Positions 1 through 7,021 of a stretch of DNA of 43,019 nucleotides are shown one piece after another. Position numbers and translations under genes: made by a program. Within the stretch, counting starts at the first letter, position 1. Every line of letters starts with the position of its first letter. Below the pieces are notes generated by a model. That model did no database searches, was not told the origin of the DNA, and saw only the letters and a list, made by a program, of their open reading frames with translations. This stretch comes from a bacterium 1xD42-67 (GTDB lineage Bacteria > Bacillota > Clostridia > Oscillospirales > Oscillospiraceae), in NCBI GenBank assembly GCA_003612335.1, contig RAYO01000033.1, positions 1 to 43,019 on the forward strand, read 5' to 3'.

Positions 1-993
1 TATGAGTCCTATAATGGTCCCAAGGACTCGTGGTATGCACCCTTTACCACCATTGCGTCCCAGAAGGGCCTGCTGGACGGGACCAATGTTGTTGGCCACG
101 AGACGGACGGGGACTATGTGGGCCAGTTCATGAACCGGTATGAGATGGCTCTGATGGCGGCCAATGCCCTGAAGAAGATCAATGCTAAGCTGCCCAGTGC
201 GAGTGAGCAGGCTGACCAGATGGACAAGACCCCTGACTACTGGGATATTCCCAAGCAGTATCGGAATGCTGTGCTGCTGGCCAAGGCCTGTGGCGTTCTG
301 TCTGGCATGGATTCTGCTGGCACCTTTGGCGGCACCGGTGCTCTGAATCGTGCGCAGGCTTGCGTTGTCCTGATCAAGCTGGATGAGATGAAGGATACTG
401 GGGATGGTTCTGGTGATGGCCCTGGTGATAATACTGGCGATAACACTGGTGATACCCCCACCGAGATCACCCGCAGCCCCTTTGCGTTCCAGGGCAGTGA
501 GAACGTGCAGCAGATGATGAATCGGCTGAATGCTGAGGCTCCCAAGTACTATGAGGGCTACCTGACCAATGGCAAGCCTATCACCAAGGAGAATATCAAG
601 GCGATGCTGGCTGAGGCGGAGAAAGGGATGCCGGATGGGACAGCATGGACAACCGGTGAGACTTATAAATATGTAACACCGTTTTTTGGAAAGGGATGGG
701 CTAGTGGTTGTAATTCTTTTTCGGCCGGTTTGTCTGACTATATTTTCGGGAAAAATGCTCCTGTAAAGAAACATCAAGATTTTGATAATCTCAAGGTAGG
801 AGATGTTATCTGGTGGAAAGATAGTTCTGATGGATATGATCATGTCGTGTTTGTGACGGATATGCAGTCCGCTAACGAATATATATGCTGTAATGGGAAT
901 TCTAGCAAAAAAGTGTGGTGGAATCGGAAAGATAATGTTGCTGAGTGGAGCCAAACTCAGCGTGCTGAGACCTATGTCTACTCCCGCTACTAA
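1..993 (+). CDS. S-layer homology domain protein with C-terminal cysteine-peptidase-like domain (5' end outside window)
   Basis: The frame is open from base 1, so the N-terminus lies outside the window; 330 residues are visible. The first ~130 residues carry SLH-type signatures (WYAPFTTIASQKGLLDGT, MNRYEMALMAANAL, GTGALNRAQACVVLIKL), which anchor proteins to secondary cell-wall polymers. A Gly/Asp/Asn/Thr linker (bases ~400-460) follows. The C-terminal part has a GWASGCNSF motif (Cys near visible residue 237) and a DHVVFVT motif (His near 281), the spacing expected of a CHAP/NlpC-like Cys-His hydrolase. This suggests a cell-surface enzyme acting on wall or peptide; the substrate is unknown. 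Bases ~640-950 use clearly more A/T-rich codons than the first half, suggesting a mosaic gene. Confidence 0.8.
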   Translation, partial: YESYNGPKDSWYAPFTTIASQKGLLDGTNVVGHETDGDYVGQFMNRYEMALMAANALKKINAKLPSASEQADQMDKTPDYWDIPKQYRNAVLLAKACGVLSGMDSAGTFGGTGALNRAQACVVLIKLDEMKDTGDGSGDGPGDNTGDNTGDTPTEITRSPFAFQGSENVQQMMNRLNAEAPKYYEGYLTNGKPITKENIKAMLAEAEKGMPDGTAWTTGETYKYVTPFFGKGWASGCNSFSAGLSDYIFGKNAPVKKHQDFDNLKVGDVIWWKDSSDGYDHVVFVTDMQSANEYICCNGNSSKKVWWNRKDNVAEWSQTQRAETYVYSRY

Positions 994-1010
994 TCGAACA
1001 CCCAACATCC

Positions 1011-1038
1011 AAGGCCCCTGGGGTCTCCCGGGGGCCTT
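1011..1038. terminator. GC-rich hairpin after the SLH gene
   Basis: A 12-bp stem (AAGGCCCC extended by TGGG/CCCG with one T-G pair) closes a GTCT loop 18 bases after the stop codon. There is no T-run after it, so it may be a weak or factor-assisted terminator, or an mRNA 3'-end stabiliser. Confidence 0.5.
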
Positions 1039-1097
1039 GCTCCAGACGCCAGGCTCTGCCTGCCAGAAAAAGATTCTGAAAATACTTGACAAAACAC

Positions 1098-1126
1098 TTG
1101 ACACCGGCCCATCCTATTGATAAAAT
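1098..1126 (+). promoter_or_regulatory. Sigma-A promoter of rplU-prp-rpmA
   Basis: TTGACA (1098-1103), a 17-base spacer and TAAAAT (1121-1126) form a near-perfect housekeeping promoter. A second TTGACA at 1086-1091 lies 12 bases upstream and could serve an alternative start. The transcript would start near 1133, leaving about 75 bases of leader before rplU. Confidence 0.8.
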
Positions 1127-1132
1127 ATCAAA

Positions 1133-1200
1133 GCCGCATCGAGTGGGTATGCAAGAGGGACGTCCCCGCCTATGAGAGCGAGCCCGTCATAAAGGAGTTG
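1133..1200 (+). promoter_or_regulatory. Probable L21 leader (autoregulatory 5' UTR)
   Basis: About 70 bases lie between the promoter and the rplU RBS. They contain the self-complementary GGGACGTCCC (1157-1166) and several GAGNG/CNCNC segments that could pair. Firmicutes often carry an L21 leader RNA here that binds the ribosomal protein. Assignment rests on position and local structure, not on a covariance-model match. Confidence 0.4.
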
Positions 1201-1206
1201 AATATC

Positions 1207-1518
1207 ATGCAGGCGATCATCGTGACCGGCGGAAAGCAGTATAAGGTGGCAGAGGGAGACACTCTGTTCATCGAGAAGCTGGACGCCGAGGCCGGCCAGG
1301 CCATCACCTTCGACAAGGTGCTGGCGGTCCTGGACGGCGACAAGGCCACCTTCGGCGCTCCCACCGTGGAGGGCGCTTCTGTGGCCGCTACCGTAGTCAA
1401 GAACGGCAAGGGCAAGAAGATCCGCATCTTCAAGTACACCCCCAAGAAGGGCTATCGGAAGCGCCAGGGCCACCGTCAGCCCTACACTAAGGTGGAGATT
1501 GGCGCTATCAAGGCCTGA
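1207..1518 (+). CDS. rplU: 50S ribosomal protein L21
   Basis: Encodes a 103-residue protein with the L21 start [14 protein letters not shown] and the basic C-terminal motif [19 protein letters not shown] that contacts 23S rRNA. The ATG at 1207 was chosen over an in-frame upstream start at 1117 because L21 begins exactly here and AAAGGAG lies at 1191-1197; the upstream start would also lie inside the promoter. It is the first gene of the rplU-prp-rpmA operon, and its TGA overlaps the next ATG by one base, which implies coupled translation. Confidence 0.97.
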   Translation: MQAIIVTGGKQYKVAEGDTLFIEKLDAEAGQAITFDKVLAVLDGDKATFGAPTVEGASVAATVVKNGKGKKIRIFKYTPKKGYRKRQGHRQPYTKVEIGAIKA

Positions 1519-1847
1519 TGACTACCGTCACGTTCCATTCTGAGGGCAGCCGGATCGCGGGCTTCGAGATGCAGGGCCACAGCGGCTACGCCCCCTTGGG
1601 CGAGGACATCGTCTGCGCCGCCCTCACCAGCGCCGTCCGCCTCACCGACCACGCCGTCAACGACGTGCTGGGCCTGGAGGCCCCGGTGAAGGTGCGGGAA
1701 AAGGACGCGTTCCTCTCCCTCAAGCTCCCCAAGGCCCTGGACCAGACCAATGAGAGCATCTGTCAGGCCCTGATGGCCGCCCTCATGCTCCACTGTGTCC
1801 AGTTGGCTGAGGAGCACCCTGAAAATATCATCGTCTTGGAGGTGTAA
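1518..1847 (+). CDS. prp: Ribosomal-processing cysteine protease Prp
   Basis: A 109-residue protein with the Prp signature: GHSGYAPLGEDIVCAALTS contains the catalytic His and Cys. Prp removes the N-terminal extension of ribosomal protein L27 in Firmicutes that have one, which is needed for ribosome assembly. The position between rplU and rpmA is the conserved one. The start overlaps the rplU stop (TGATG). The substrate is encoded next door: the L27 here begins [14 protein letters not shown], which carries the expected cleavage site. Confidence 0.95.
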   Translation: MTTVTFHSEGSRIAGFEMQGHSGYAPLGEDIVCAALTSAVRLTDHAVNDVLGLEAPVKVREKDAFLSLKLPKALDQTNESICQALMAALMLHCVQLAEEHPENIIVLEV

Positions 1848-1850
1848 GAG

Positions 1851-2141
1851 ATGCTGAATATCGGTTTACAGTTCTTCGCCCATAAAAAGGGCGTGGGCTC
1901 CACCCGCAACGGCCGCGATTCCAAGGCCAAGCGCCTGGGCGTGAAGCGGGGCGACGGCCAGTTCGTCCTGGCCGGCAACATCCTGGTCCGCCAGCGGGGC
2001 ACCCACATCCACCCCGGCGTCAACGTGGGCAAGGGCAGCGACGACACCCTGTTCGCTATGAAGTCCGGCCGGGTGAGGTTCCAGCGCCTGGGCAAGGACC
2101 GCAAGCAGGTCTCCATCGTGGAGGAAGCCGCTGCGGAGTAA
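1851..2141 (+). CDS. rpmA: 50S ribosomal protein L27 (with cleavable N-terminal extension)
   Basis: A 96-residue L27. Residues 1-9 (MLNIGLQFF) form the extension cleaved by Prp after the LQFF motif, exposing [15 protein letters not shown], the tail that reaches the peptidyl-transferase centre. The core motifs [18 protein letters not shown] and [16 protein letters not shown] are typical. The gene lies 3 bases after prp and is followed 10 bases later by a strong terminator, so it closes the operon. Confidence 0.97.
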   Translation: MLNIGLQFFAHKKGVGSTRNGRDSKAKRLGVKRGDGQFVLAGNILVRQRGTHIHPGVNVGKGSDDTLFAMKSGRVRFQRLGKDRKQVSIVEEAAAE

Positions 2142-2150
2142 CATTCGCGA

Positions 2151-2184
2151 AAAGCCGCAAACGGATACCGTTTGCGGCTTTTTC
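2151..2184 (+). terminator. Intrinsic terminator of the rplU operon
   Basis: The perfect stem GCCGCAAACG / CGTTTGCGGC has a GATAC loop and is followed by a T5 run. It ends transcription 10 bases after the rpmA stop. Confidence 0.93.
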
Positions 2185-2188
2185 TTAA

Positions 2189-2290
2189 GTGGTGGCCGCG
2201 GGCAGCCCCTGCCGGATCCTTCGGGAGGTGGACGACCGCGACTGGGAATACTATTTCAAGGACCGAAAAATAGGAGACTGCCAACTATGA
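2189..2290 (+). pseudogene. Remnant of a sugar O-acetyltransferase C-terminus
   Basis: Directly after a TAA in the same frame, 33 codons read VVAAGSPCRILREVDD followed by RDWEYYFKDRKIGD. This matches the way maltose/galactoside-type O-acetyltransferases of the left-handed beta-helix family end (AAGxPCRxLREI ... YYxKDRxI). No beta-helix coding sequence exists upstream; the rpmA terminator is there instead. The fragment ends in CTATGA, overlapping the next gene's ATG, as an operon partner would. I infer a deletion that removed the 5' part of the gene. It is too short to be functional alone. Confidence 0.55.
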
Positions 2291-2742
2291 AAACTGTCAT
2301 CGTCTGCTACTCCGCCCACCACGGCAACACGAGGAAGCTGGCGGAGGCCATCGCTCAGGGGCGGGACGTGGACCTCATCGACGCCGCTGTCACCAAAAGC
2401 GCCGACCTGAGCGGCTATGATCTGATCGGCTTCGCCTCTGGGATCTACTTCGGAAAATTCCACGAGAGCGTGCTGGAATCTGCCAGGACCTGCCTGCCGG
2501 AGGGCAGGAAGGTGTTCTTCCTGTCCACCTATGGTGGCAGCAACGGGACCAAGGCCATCGAGGAGATCGTCAAGGCCAAGGGGGCCCAGATCGTGGGGCG
2601 GTTCGGCTGTAGGGGCTACGACACCTTCGGCCCCTTCAAGCTGGTGGGCGGGATCGCCAAGGGCCACCCGGATGAGACCGACTTGGAAAACGCCTGCCAG
2701 TTTTTGGACGGATTGCTGAACGCCGCGCAGAAAGAGAATTGA
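2287..2742 (+). CDS. Flavodoxin family protein
   Basis: A 151-residue protein with the flavodoxin FMN-phosphate loop near the N-terminus (YSAHHGNTRKLAEAI, residues 9-23), then SGIYFGKFHES and the FFLSTYGGSNGTKA segment, where the isoalloxazine ring would sit. It is probably a soluble low-potential electron carrier or FMN reductase in an anaerobe. The start overlaps the end of the acetyltransferase remnant (TATGA), and AGGAGACTGCCAACT provides the RBS. The PPC-domain gene follows 11 bases later. Confidence 0.85.
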   Translation: MKTVIVCYSAHHGNTRKLAEAIAQGRDVDLIDAAVTKSADLSGYDLIGFASGIYFGKFHESVLESARTCLPEGRKVFFLSTYGGSNGTKAIEEIVKAKGAQIVGRFGCRGYDTFGPFKLVGGIAKGHPDETDLENACQFLDGLLNAAQKEN

Positions 2743-2753
2743 GGTGCTTTGAT

Positions 2754-3176
2754 ATGGAATACAGACAATTTCCCCAGGGCTTTGCCCTGCGTCTGGACCC
2801 CGGCGAGGAGGTGGTGGACTGCCTGACCAGGCTGGTGGACCAGGAGAATGTCCAACTGGGGACGGTCTCCGCCCTGGGGGCGGCCAACGATGTGACCATC
2901 GGTATTTTTGATACGGTGGAGAAGAGATACTACTCCCAGCGCTATCAGGGGCAGTATGAGATCTCCGCTCTGGTGGGGAACGTGACCCGCCAGGAGGGAA
3001 AGCCCTACCTCCACCTGCACATCACCATCGGCAGCCCGGTCACCGGAGAGGTCCACGCCGGTCACCTGTCCGCCTGTACCATCAGCGCCACCCTGGAGCT
3101 GTTTTTGCAGGTCTGGGACGGCCAGATCGGCCGGAGATTCAGCGACACCGTGGGGCTGAACCTGCTGAGCTTTTGA
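2754..3176 (+). CDS. PPC (DUF296) domain protein
   Basis: A 140-residue protein matching the PPC/DUF296 fold: FALRLDPGEEVVDCLTRL at the start, then SALGAANDVTIGIFD, a HLHITIG segment, and the GHLSACTISATLEL helix. Prokaryotic members are trimeric and poorly understood; in some the His cluster binds a metal. The ATG at 2754 is preferred over an upstream TTG at 2739 because GAGGTG sits 7 bases before it. It is co-transcribed with the flavodoxin gene. Confidence 0.85.
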   Translation: MEYRQFPQGFALRLDPGEEVVDCLTRLVDQENVQLGTVSALGAANDVTIGIFDTVEKRYYSQRYQGQYEISALVGNVTRQEGKPYLHLHITIGSPVTGEVHAGHLSACTISATLELFLQVWDGQIGRRFSDTVGLNLLSF

Positions 3177-3201
3177 TGTCGGATCGAAAGGAGGAGCACC
3201 C

Positions 3202-3501
3202 ATGGAGCAATGGCTGTATGTGATGTTCATCAAAAAGACCAAGACCTTCAACCGGCTGACCAAAGCGGCTGTAGAGCGGCACGTGGCCAACCTGAAGGCC
3301 CTGGATGAGGCCGGACACATCCAGCTGGCCGGGGTGTTCAAGGGCTATCCCGGCGTGGCGGGGATGTATATCCTCCGGGCGGAGAGCCGCGAGGCGGCCG
3401 AGGAGCTGTGCAGACAGGAGCCCCTGGTGGCGGAGGGCTTCGCCACCTATGAGCTGAAAGCGCTCCAGCCTGCAAACAAGGAAAATAACTATCTGCTCTA
3501 A
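3202..3501 (+). CDS. YciI family protein
   Basis: A 99-residue protein with the ferredoxin-like alpha/beta pattern of the YCII family. Typical features are the early WLYVMFIKK strand, ALDEAGHIQLAGVFKG, YILRAESREAAEELCRQEPLVAEGFATYEL, and the conserved acidic/His pair. Known members are small dimers whose best-studied relatives are chlorinated-muconolactone dehalogenase-like enzymes; the substrate cannot be told here. AAAGGAGGAG sits 8 bases before the ATG. It is the last gene of the flavodoxin-PPC-YciI group. Confidence 0.8.
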   Translation: MEQWLYVMFIKKTKTFNRLTKAAVERHVANLKALDEAGHIQLAGVFKGYPGVAGMYILRAESREAAEELCRQEPLVAEGFATYELKALQPANKENNYLL

Positions 3502-3516
3502 CAACTGTTTTTGGAT

Positions 3517-3541
3517 AGGAGGTGCCCGACATGGCAGCACC
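3517..3541 (+). repeat. Direct repeat copy 1 (RBS and start region shared with obg)
   Basis: The 25 bases AGGAGGTGCCCGA + C + ATGGCAGCACC match 4575-4599 with a single C/G difference. The copy supplies the RBS, the ATG and the first four codons (Met-Ala-Ala-Pro) of the TPR/membrane gene. Confidence 0.85.
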
Positions 3542-4574
3542 TGCAGATGTGGAACAGATCCGTAAAGCATCGATTCAGCAATGGCGCAAAGAGGCACAGA
3601 ATCGTCTGGACAGCCAGCAGTATCTTTTGGCAAAGGAACTTATCGAGAAGGTCTACGCCCACTTGATCGGCTGGGAGGCCAGTGATGACACGCTCCACGC
3701 TCTGGCAGCAGAGATCTACAGCTGCTGCGGTGAGCCATCCACCGCGATGAGATATATCAGCCGCGCCCTTGTGATAAAGCCTGATGAGCCGATATATTTG
3801 ACGATCAAGGCCGAGATCTTAGGCGCACAGGGACAGACTCAACAGGAACGTGATCTCCTAATCAGAGCATTGGATCTGGCAGACGTTCCCGCTGTACGGG
3901 CGGAAGTGCTGGGCGCTTATGCCCGTTCGTTGTATTCCCATGTCCCTATCGACCGGTGCAGGGCAGAGTCATATGCCCGAGAGGCAGTCCAACTGGGCAC
4001 ACATCGGCGCCGTCAGGCAGCGGTGTTCCAGGCATTGGCGCAAAAGGAGCACCAGAAACAGCTGCAAGATGAGGAAAAACTCCGGCCGTGCCAAGAAGAG
4101 CAGCGGCGAAAAGAACAGCTGGCCCAGGCTCATGCAGAGAGACAGGTGCGCTGGAAACATCGTGAGCAGGTGAAGCGGAGGGCGCACAGATCCTATCTCG
4201 CCGCTCAGACCATTTTCATCACCTTCATTATGTTGGAGTTTGTGGTATTCCAGTTCGGTCTGCCAGCGGCGGTGTCCATTCTGATCTTCTTTGTCTGTGC
4301 CGCATCCGTAAAATATTTCCATGTCTTTTATAGCATACTGGATATGGGAGAGGACAGATTTTTTGACTATTATTATATCCTAATAAGCCCGCTCTGGTTC
4401 GACGGTGTGGGCGTTATGCTCCATATCGTAGGGTTCCCCTTCCTTCTTTTCGTGTTCGCCATCTCAGGGAGCTTCTCCTTCTCTGTCCTTGTGATATCGT
4501 ATGTTTTATTTATAGGGATCCTGTATCTTGTTGGAAACATGGCGCTAAAATCGGTAAAATATTTTGAAAAATAG
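3531..4574 (+). CDS. TPR-like protein with four predicted membrane segments, unknown function
   Basis: Encodes 347 residues. The N-terminal ~160 residues look like degenerate tetratricopeptide helices (AKELIEKVYAHLIG, AMRYISRALVIKPDEPIYLTIKAEILG). A charged Gln/Lys/Arg-rich stretch (about 175-225, probably a coiled coil) follows, and then about four hydrophobic segments to the C-terminus. The ATG at 3531 has AGGAGG 8 bases upstream; the GTG at 3522 overlaps that RBS. Codons are visibly less GC-biased than in obg. The gene's start region duplicates that of obg, and it lies exactly between the two copies, so it looks inserted. Possible roles include stress sensing or membrane scaffolding, but no function can be assigned. 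Confidence 0.75.
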   Translation: MAAPADVEQIRKASIQQWRKEAQNRLDSQQYLLAKELIEKVYAHLIGWEASDDTLHALAAEIYSCCGEPSTAMRYISRALVIKPDEPIYLTIKAEILGAQGQTQQERDLLIRALDLADVPAVRAEVLGAYARSLYSHVPIDRCRAESYAREAVQLGTHRRRQAAVFQALAQKEHQKQLQDEEKLRPCQEEQRRKEQLAQAHAERQVRWKHREQVKRRAHRSYLAAQTIFITFIMLEFVVFQFGLPAAVSILIFFVCAASVKYFHVFYSILDMGEDRFFDYYYILISPLWFDGVGVMLHIVGFPFLLFVFAISGSFSFSVLVISYVLFIGILYLVGNMALKSVKYFEK

Positions 4575-4599
4575 AGGAGGTGCCCGAGATGGCAGCACC
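4575..4599 (+). repeat. Direct repeat copy 2 (obg RBS and start)
   Basis: Second copy of the 25-base element at 3517-3541 (24/25 identical), containing the obg RBS AGGAGG, the ATG at 4589 and codons for Met-Ala-Ala-Pro. The copies are 1058 bases apart, start to start. Confidence 0.85.
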
Positions 4600-5869
4600 C
4601 TTTATAGATACGGCGAAGATCACCGTCCGCTCCGGGAACGGTGGGAACGGAGTGGTGTCCTTCCACCGGGAGAAGTATGTGGCCAACGGCGGCCCGGACG
4701 GCGGCGACGGCGGACGGGGCGGCGACATCGTGGTGAGGATCGACGACCACATGTCCACCCTGATGGATTTCCGCTACAAGCGCAAGTACACTGCCGGGAA
4801 CGGGGCCGACGGCGCCGGAAAGCGCTGCACCGGCCGGGATGGAGAGGACCTGGTGATCCGGGTGCCCCGGGGCACCGTCATCCGGGATGCCGAGACCGGG
4901 GAGATCATCCAGGATATGTCCCAGACCGATTCCTTCGTCCTGTGCCGGGGAGGGCGGGGAGGCTGGGGCAACCAGCACTTCGCCACCCCCACCCGCCAGG
5001 TCCCCCGGTTCGCCAAGGCGGGCCTGCCCGGCCAGAGCCGGGAGGTGGTACTGGAGCTGAAGCTGCTGGCCGATGTGGGGCTGGTGGGCTTCCCCAATGT
5101 GGGCAAATCCACCCTGCTGTCGGTGGTCAGCCGGGCCCAGCCCAAGATCGCCAACTACCACTTCACCACCCTTTTCCCCAACCTGGGAGTGGTCTTCGTA
5201 GAGGAGGGGACCTCCTTCGTCATGGCGGACATCCCCGGGATCATCGAGGGGGCCGCCGACGGTGCCGGTCTGGGCCACGATTTCCTGCGGCACATCGACC
5301 GCTGCCGCCTGCTGATCCATGTGGTGGACGTCTCCGGCTCTGAGGGGAGAGACCCGGTGGCCGACTTCGAGGCCATCAACGAGGAACTGGCGCGGTGGTC
5401 CCCCGAGCTGGCCGGACGGAAGATGATCGTGGCAGCCAACAAGGTGGACATCATGGAGGACCCCTCCCTGCTGGACAAGCTCCGGGCCCACGTGGAGGGC
5501 CTGGGGCTGGAGCTTGTCACCATCTCCGCCGCCGCCCATCAGGGCACTCGGGAGCTGGTGTGGAAGGCCGCCCAGGAGCTGTCTCAGCTGCCCCCGGTGG
5601 CGGTGTATGAGCCCACCTATGTGGAACGCCCCCCCGAGGTGGACACCGACGGGGCGGTGGATATCCAGGAGTTCGACGGCACCTGGGTGGTGGACGCCCC
5701 CTGGCTCCAGCGGCTCATCGCCAACGTCAACTTCGGTGACTACGAGTCCCGGAACTGGTTCGACCAGAAGCTGCGCCAGTCCGGCCTGTTCGACAAGCTG
5801 GAGGCGATGGGCATCAAGGACGGGGACATCGTGTCCATGTACGATTTGGAGTTCGAATATCAGAGGTAA
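4589..5869 (+). CDS. obg: GTPase Obg/CgtA
   Basis: A 426-residue Obg. The Gly-rich Obg fold comes first (SGNGGNGVVSFHREKYV, GPDGGDGGRGGDIV, GGRGGWGNQHFATP). The G domain follows with G1 GFPNVGKST, G3 DIPGIIEGA and G4 NKVD. The C-terminal OCT domain of ~75 residues (SRNWFDQKLRQSGLFDKLEAMG) is the extension typical of Gram-positive Obg. It binds the 50S subunit and links ribosome assembly to the stringent response and sporulation. The ATG at 4589 is 8 bases after AGGAGG; an upstream in-frame GTG (4580) overlaps the RBS. obg normally lies directly downstream of rpmA, but here it is separated by 2.4 kb of extra genes. Confidence 0.97.
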   Translation: MAAPFIDTAKITVRSGNGGNGVVSFHREKYVANGGPDGGDGGRGGDIVVRIDDHMSTLMDFRYKRKYTAGNGADGAGKRCTGRDGEDLVIRVPRGTVIRDAETGEIIQDMSQTDSFVLCRGGRGGWGNQHFATPTRQVPRFAKAGLPGQSREVVLELKLLADVGLVGFPNVGKSTLLSVVSRAQPKIANYHFTTLFPNLGVVFVEEGTSFVMADIPGIIEGAADGAGLGHDFLRHIDRCRLLIHVVDVSGSEGRDPVADFEAINEELARWSPELAGRKMIVAANKVDIMEDPSLLDKLRAHVEGLGLELVTISAAAHQGTRELVWKAAQELSQLPPVAVYEPTYVERPPEVDTDGAVDIQEFDGTWVVDAPWLQRLIANVNFGDYESRNWFDQKLRQSGLFDKLEAMGIKDGDIVSMYDLEFEYQR

Positions 5870-5870
5870 A

Positions 5871-5910
5871 GATCAGACCCTCCGGCTGGTGCCGGAGGGT
5901 CTGATCTTTT
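5871..5910. terminator. Bidirectional terminator between obg and hbd
   Basis: The perfect stem GATCAGACCCTCCGGC / GCCGGAGGGTCTGATC has a short TGGT loop and is followed by TTTT on the + strand. On the - strand it is followed by TTTACC. It serves both converging genes. Confidence 0.93.
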
Positions 5911-5919
5911 GCAGTTCGT

Positions 5920-6825
5920 TCAGCGGGCCAAGCTTTGGAAGTGGGTGAGGACAGGGTTGACGCCCGTCTTCTTCCCGTTCTCATAGGTGTAGAAGCCCGC
6001 GCCGCTCTTGCGGCCCAGGAAGCCGGAGACCACCAGCTTGCGCAGGAGCAGAGAGGGGGCATACTTGGATCCGATCTCCTTCTCCATGACGGTCATCACG
6101 TTGAGGAGGACGTCCAGACCGATCATGTCAGCCAGCTCCAGGGGGCCCATGGGGTGGTTGCAGCCCAGCTTCATGCCGTTGTCCATCTCCTCCACGGAGC
6201 CGATGTAGGAGCCTACGATGACGCAGGCCTCATTGAGCATGGGCAGCAGGGCCCGGTTGACGATGAACCCAGGCTTGTCATCGGCCTGGATCAGGGTCTT
6301 GCCCATCTTCTCGCCCACGGCCTTCACCTCGTCCAGCACGTCCTGGGTGGTGAGCAGGCCGAAGATGACCTCACACAGCCGCATCCGGGGCACGGGAGAG
6401 AAGAAGTGCATCCCTACCACCCGAGAGGGGCGCTTGGTGGCGGCGGCCAGAGCAGTGAGGGAGATCGAAGAGGTGTTGGAGGCCAGGATGGTGTGCTCAG
6501 GGCAGATGTCCTCCAGGGCGGTGAACACCGACTGCTTGGCCTTCAGGTCCTCGATGATGGCCTCGATGACCAGATCGGCGTTCCGGGCGCTCTCCAGAGT
6601 GGCATCGACGGACAAGCGGGACAGGGCGGCGTCCCGGTCCTCGGCGGTCATGCGGCCCTTCTCCACGTCCCTGGCCAGAGCCTTCTCGATCCCAGCCTTG
6701 GCCCGGTCCAGGGCCTCCTGCCGCTGATCGTTGATGGTGACGTTGAAGCCGCTGGTGATGGCGTTCTGGGCGATGCCGCTGCCCATCAGGCCGGCGCCCA
6801 CTACAAAGATGTTCTGGATAGCCAT
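5920..6825 (-). CDS. hbd: 3-hydroxybutyryl-CoA dehydrogenase
   Basis: A 301-residue NAD(P)-dependent 3-hydroxyacyl-CoA dehydrogenase. The N-terminal Rossmann motif VVGAGLMGSGIAQ is followed by NTSSISLTALAAATKRPSRVVGMHFFSPVP with the catalytic His, then DKPGFIVNRALLPMLNEA and NHPMGPLELADMIGLD. In butyrate-producing Clostridia this enzyme reduces acetoacetyl-CoA to 3-hydroxybutyryl-CoA. The start at MAIQN (6825) is preceded by a GAGGAGA site; upstream in-frame ATGs extend into untypical sequence. The gene stands alone, away from thl/crt/bcd, which are not in the window. Confidence 0.93.
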   Translation of the reverse strand: MAIQNIFVVGAGLMGSGIAQNAITSGFNVTINDQRQEALDRAKAGIEKALARDVEKGRMTAEDRDAALSRLSVDATLESARNADLVIEAIIEDLKAKQSVFTALEDICPEHTILASNTSSISLTALAAATKRPSRVVGMHFFSPVPRMRLCEVIFGLLTTQDVLDEVKAVGEKMGKTLIQADDKPGFIVNRALLPMLNEACVIVGSYIGSVEEMDNGMKLGCNHPMGPLELADMIGLDVLLNVMTVMEKEIGSKYAPSLLLRKLVVSGFLGRKSGAGFYTYENGKKTGVNPVLTHFQSLAR

Positions 6826-6969
6826 AGCGATCTCCTCTTTTCCTTCATTTTTGTTCTGTATCCGGCCCCGCATTCCCAGCCGCGGCGGCCTAACTGGACC
6901 TATCATAGCATATCGATCGCCGCAAGTCTCCGCATAAATGAGCTTGATCATTGCAGATATTGATCGGAA

Positions 6970-7003
6970 CAAAAAAACGAGGGGAAAGTCCTCCTTTCCC
7001 CTC
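6970..7003 (-). terminator. Intrinsic terminator of the ahcY-greA-like pair
   Basis: Read on the - strand, GAGGGGAAAG-GAGGA-CTTTCCCCTC forms a 10-bp perfect stem followed directly by a G and a T7 run. It lies 18 bases after the stop of the GreA-like gene. Confidence 0.9.
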
Positions 7004-7021
7004 AGTGCCCCTCAAAACTCC

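Noticed and set aside
6884..6930. Promoter for hbd (TATGAT on the - strand)
   Set aside because: The -10 match is good, but no -35 sequence with 16-18 base spacing resembles TTGACA, so it was left out.
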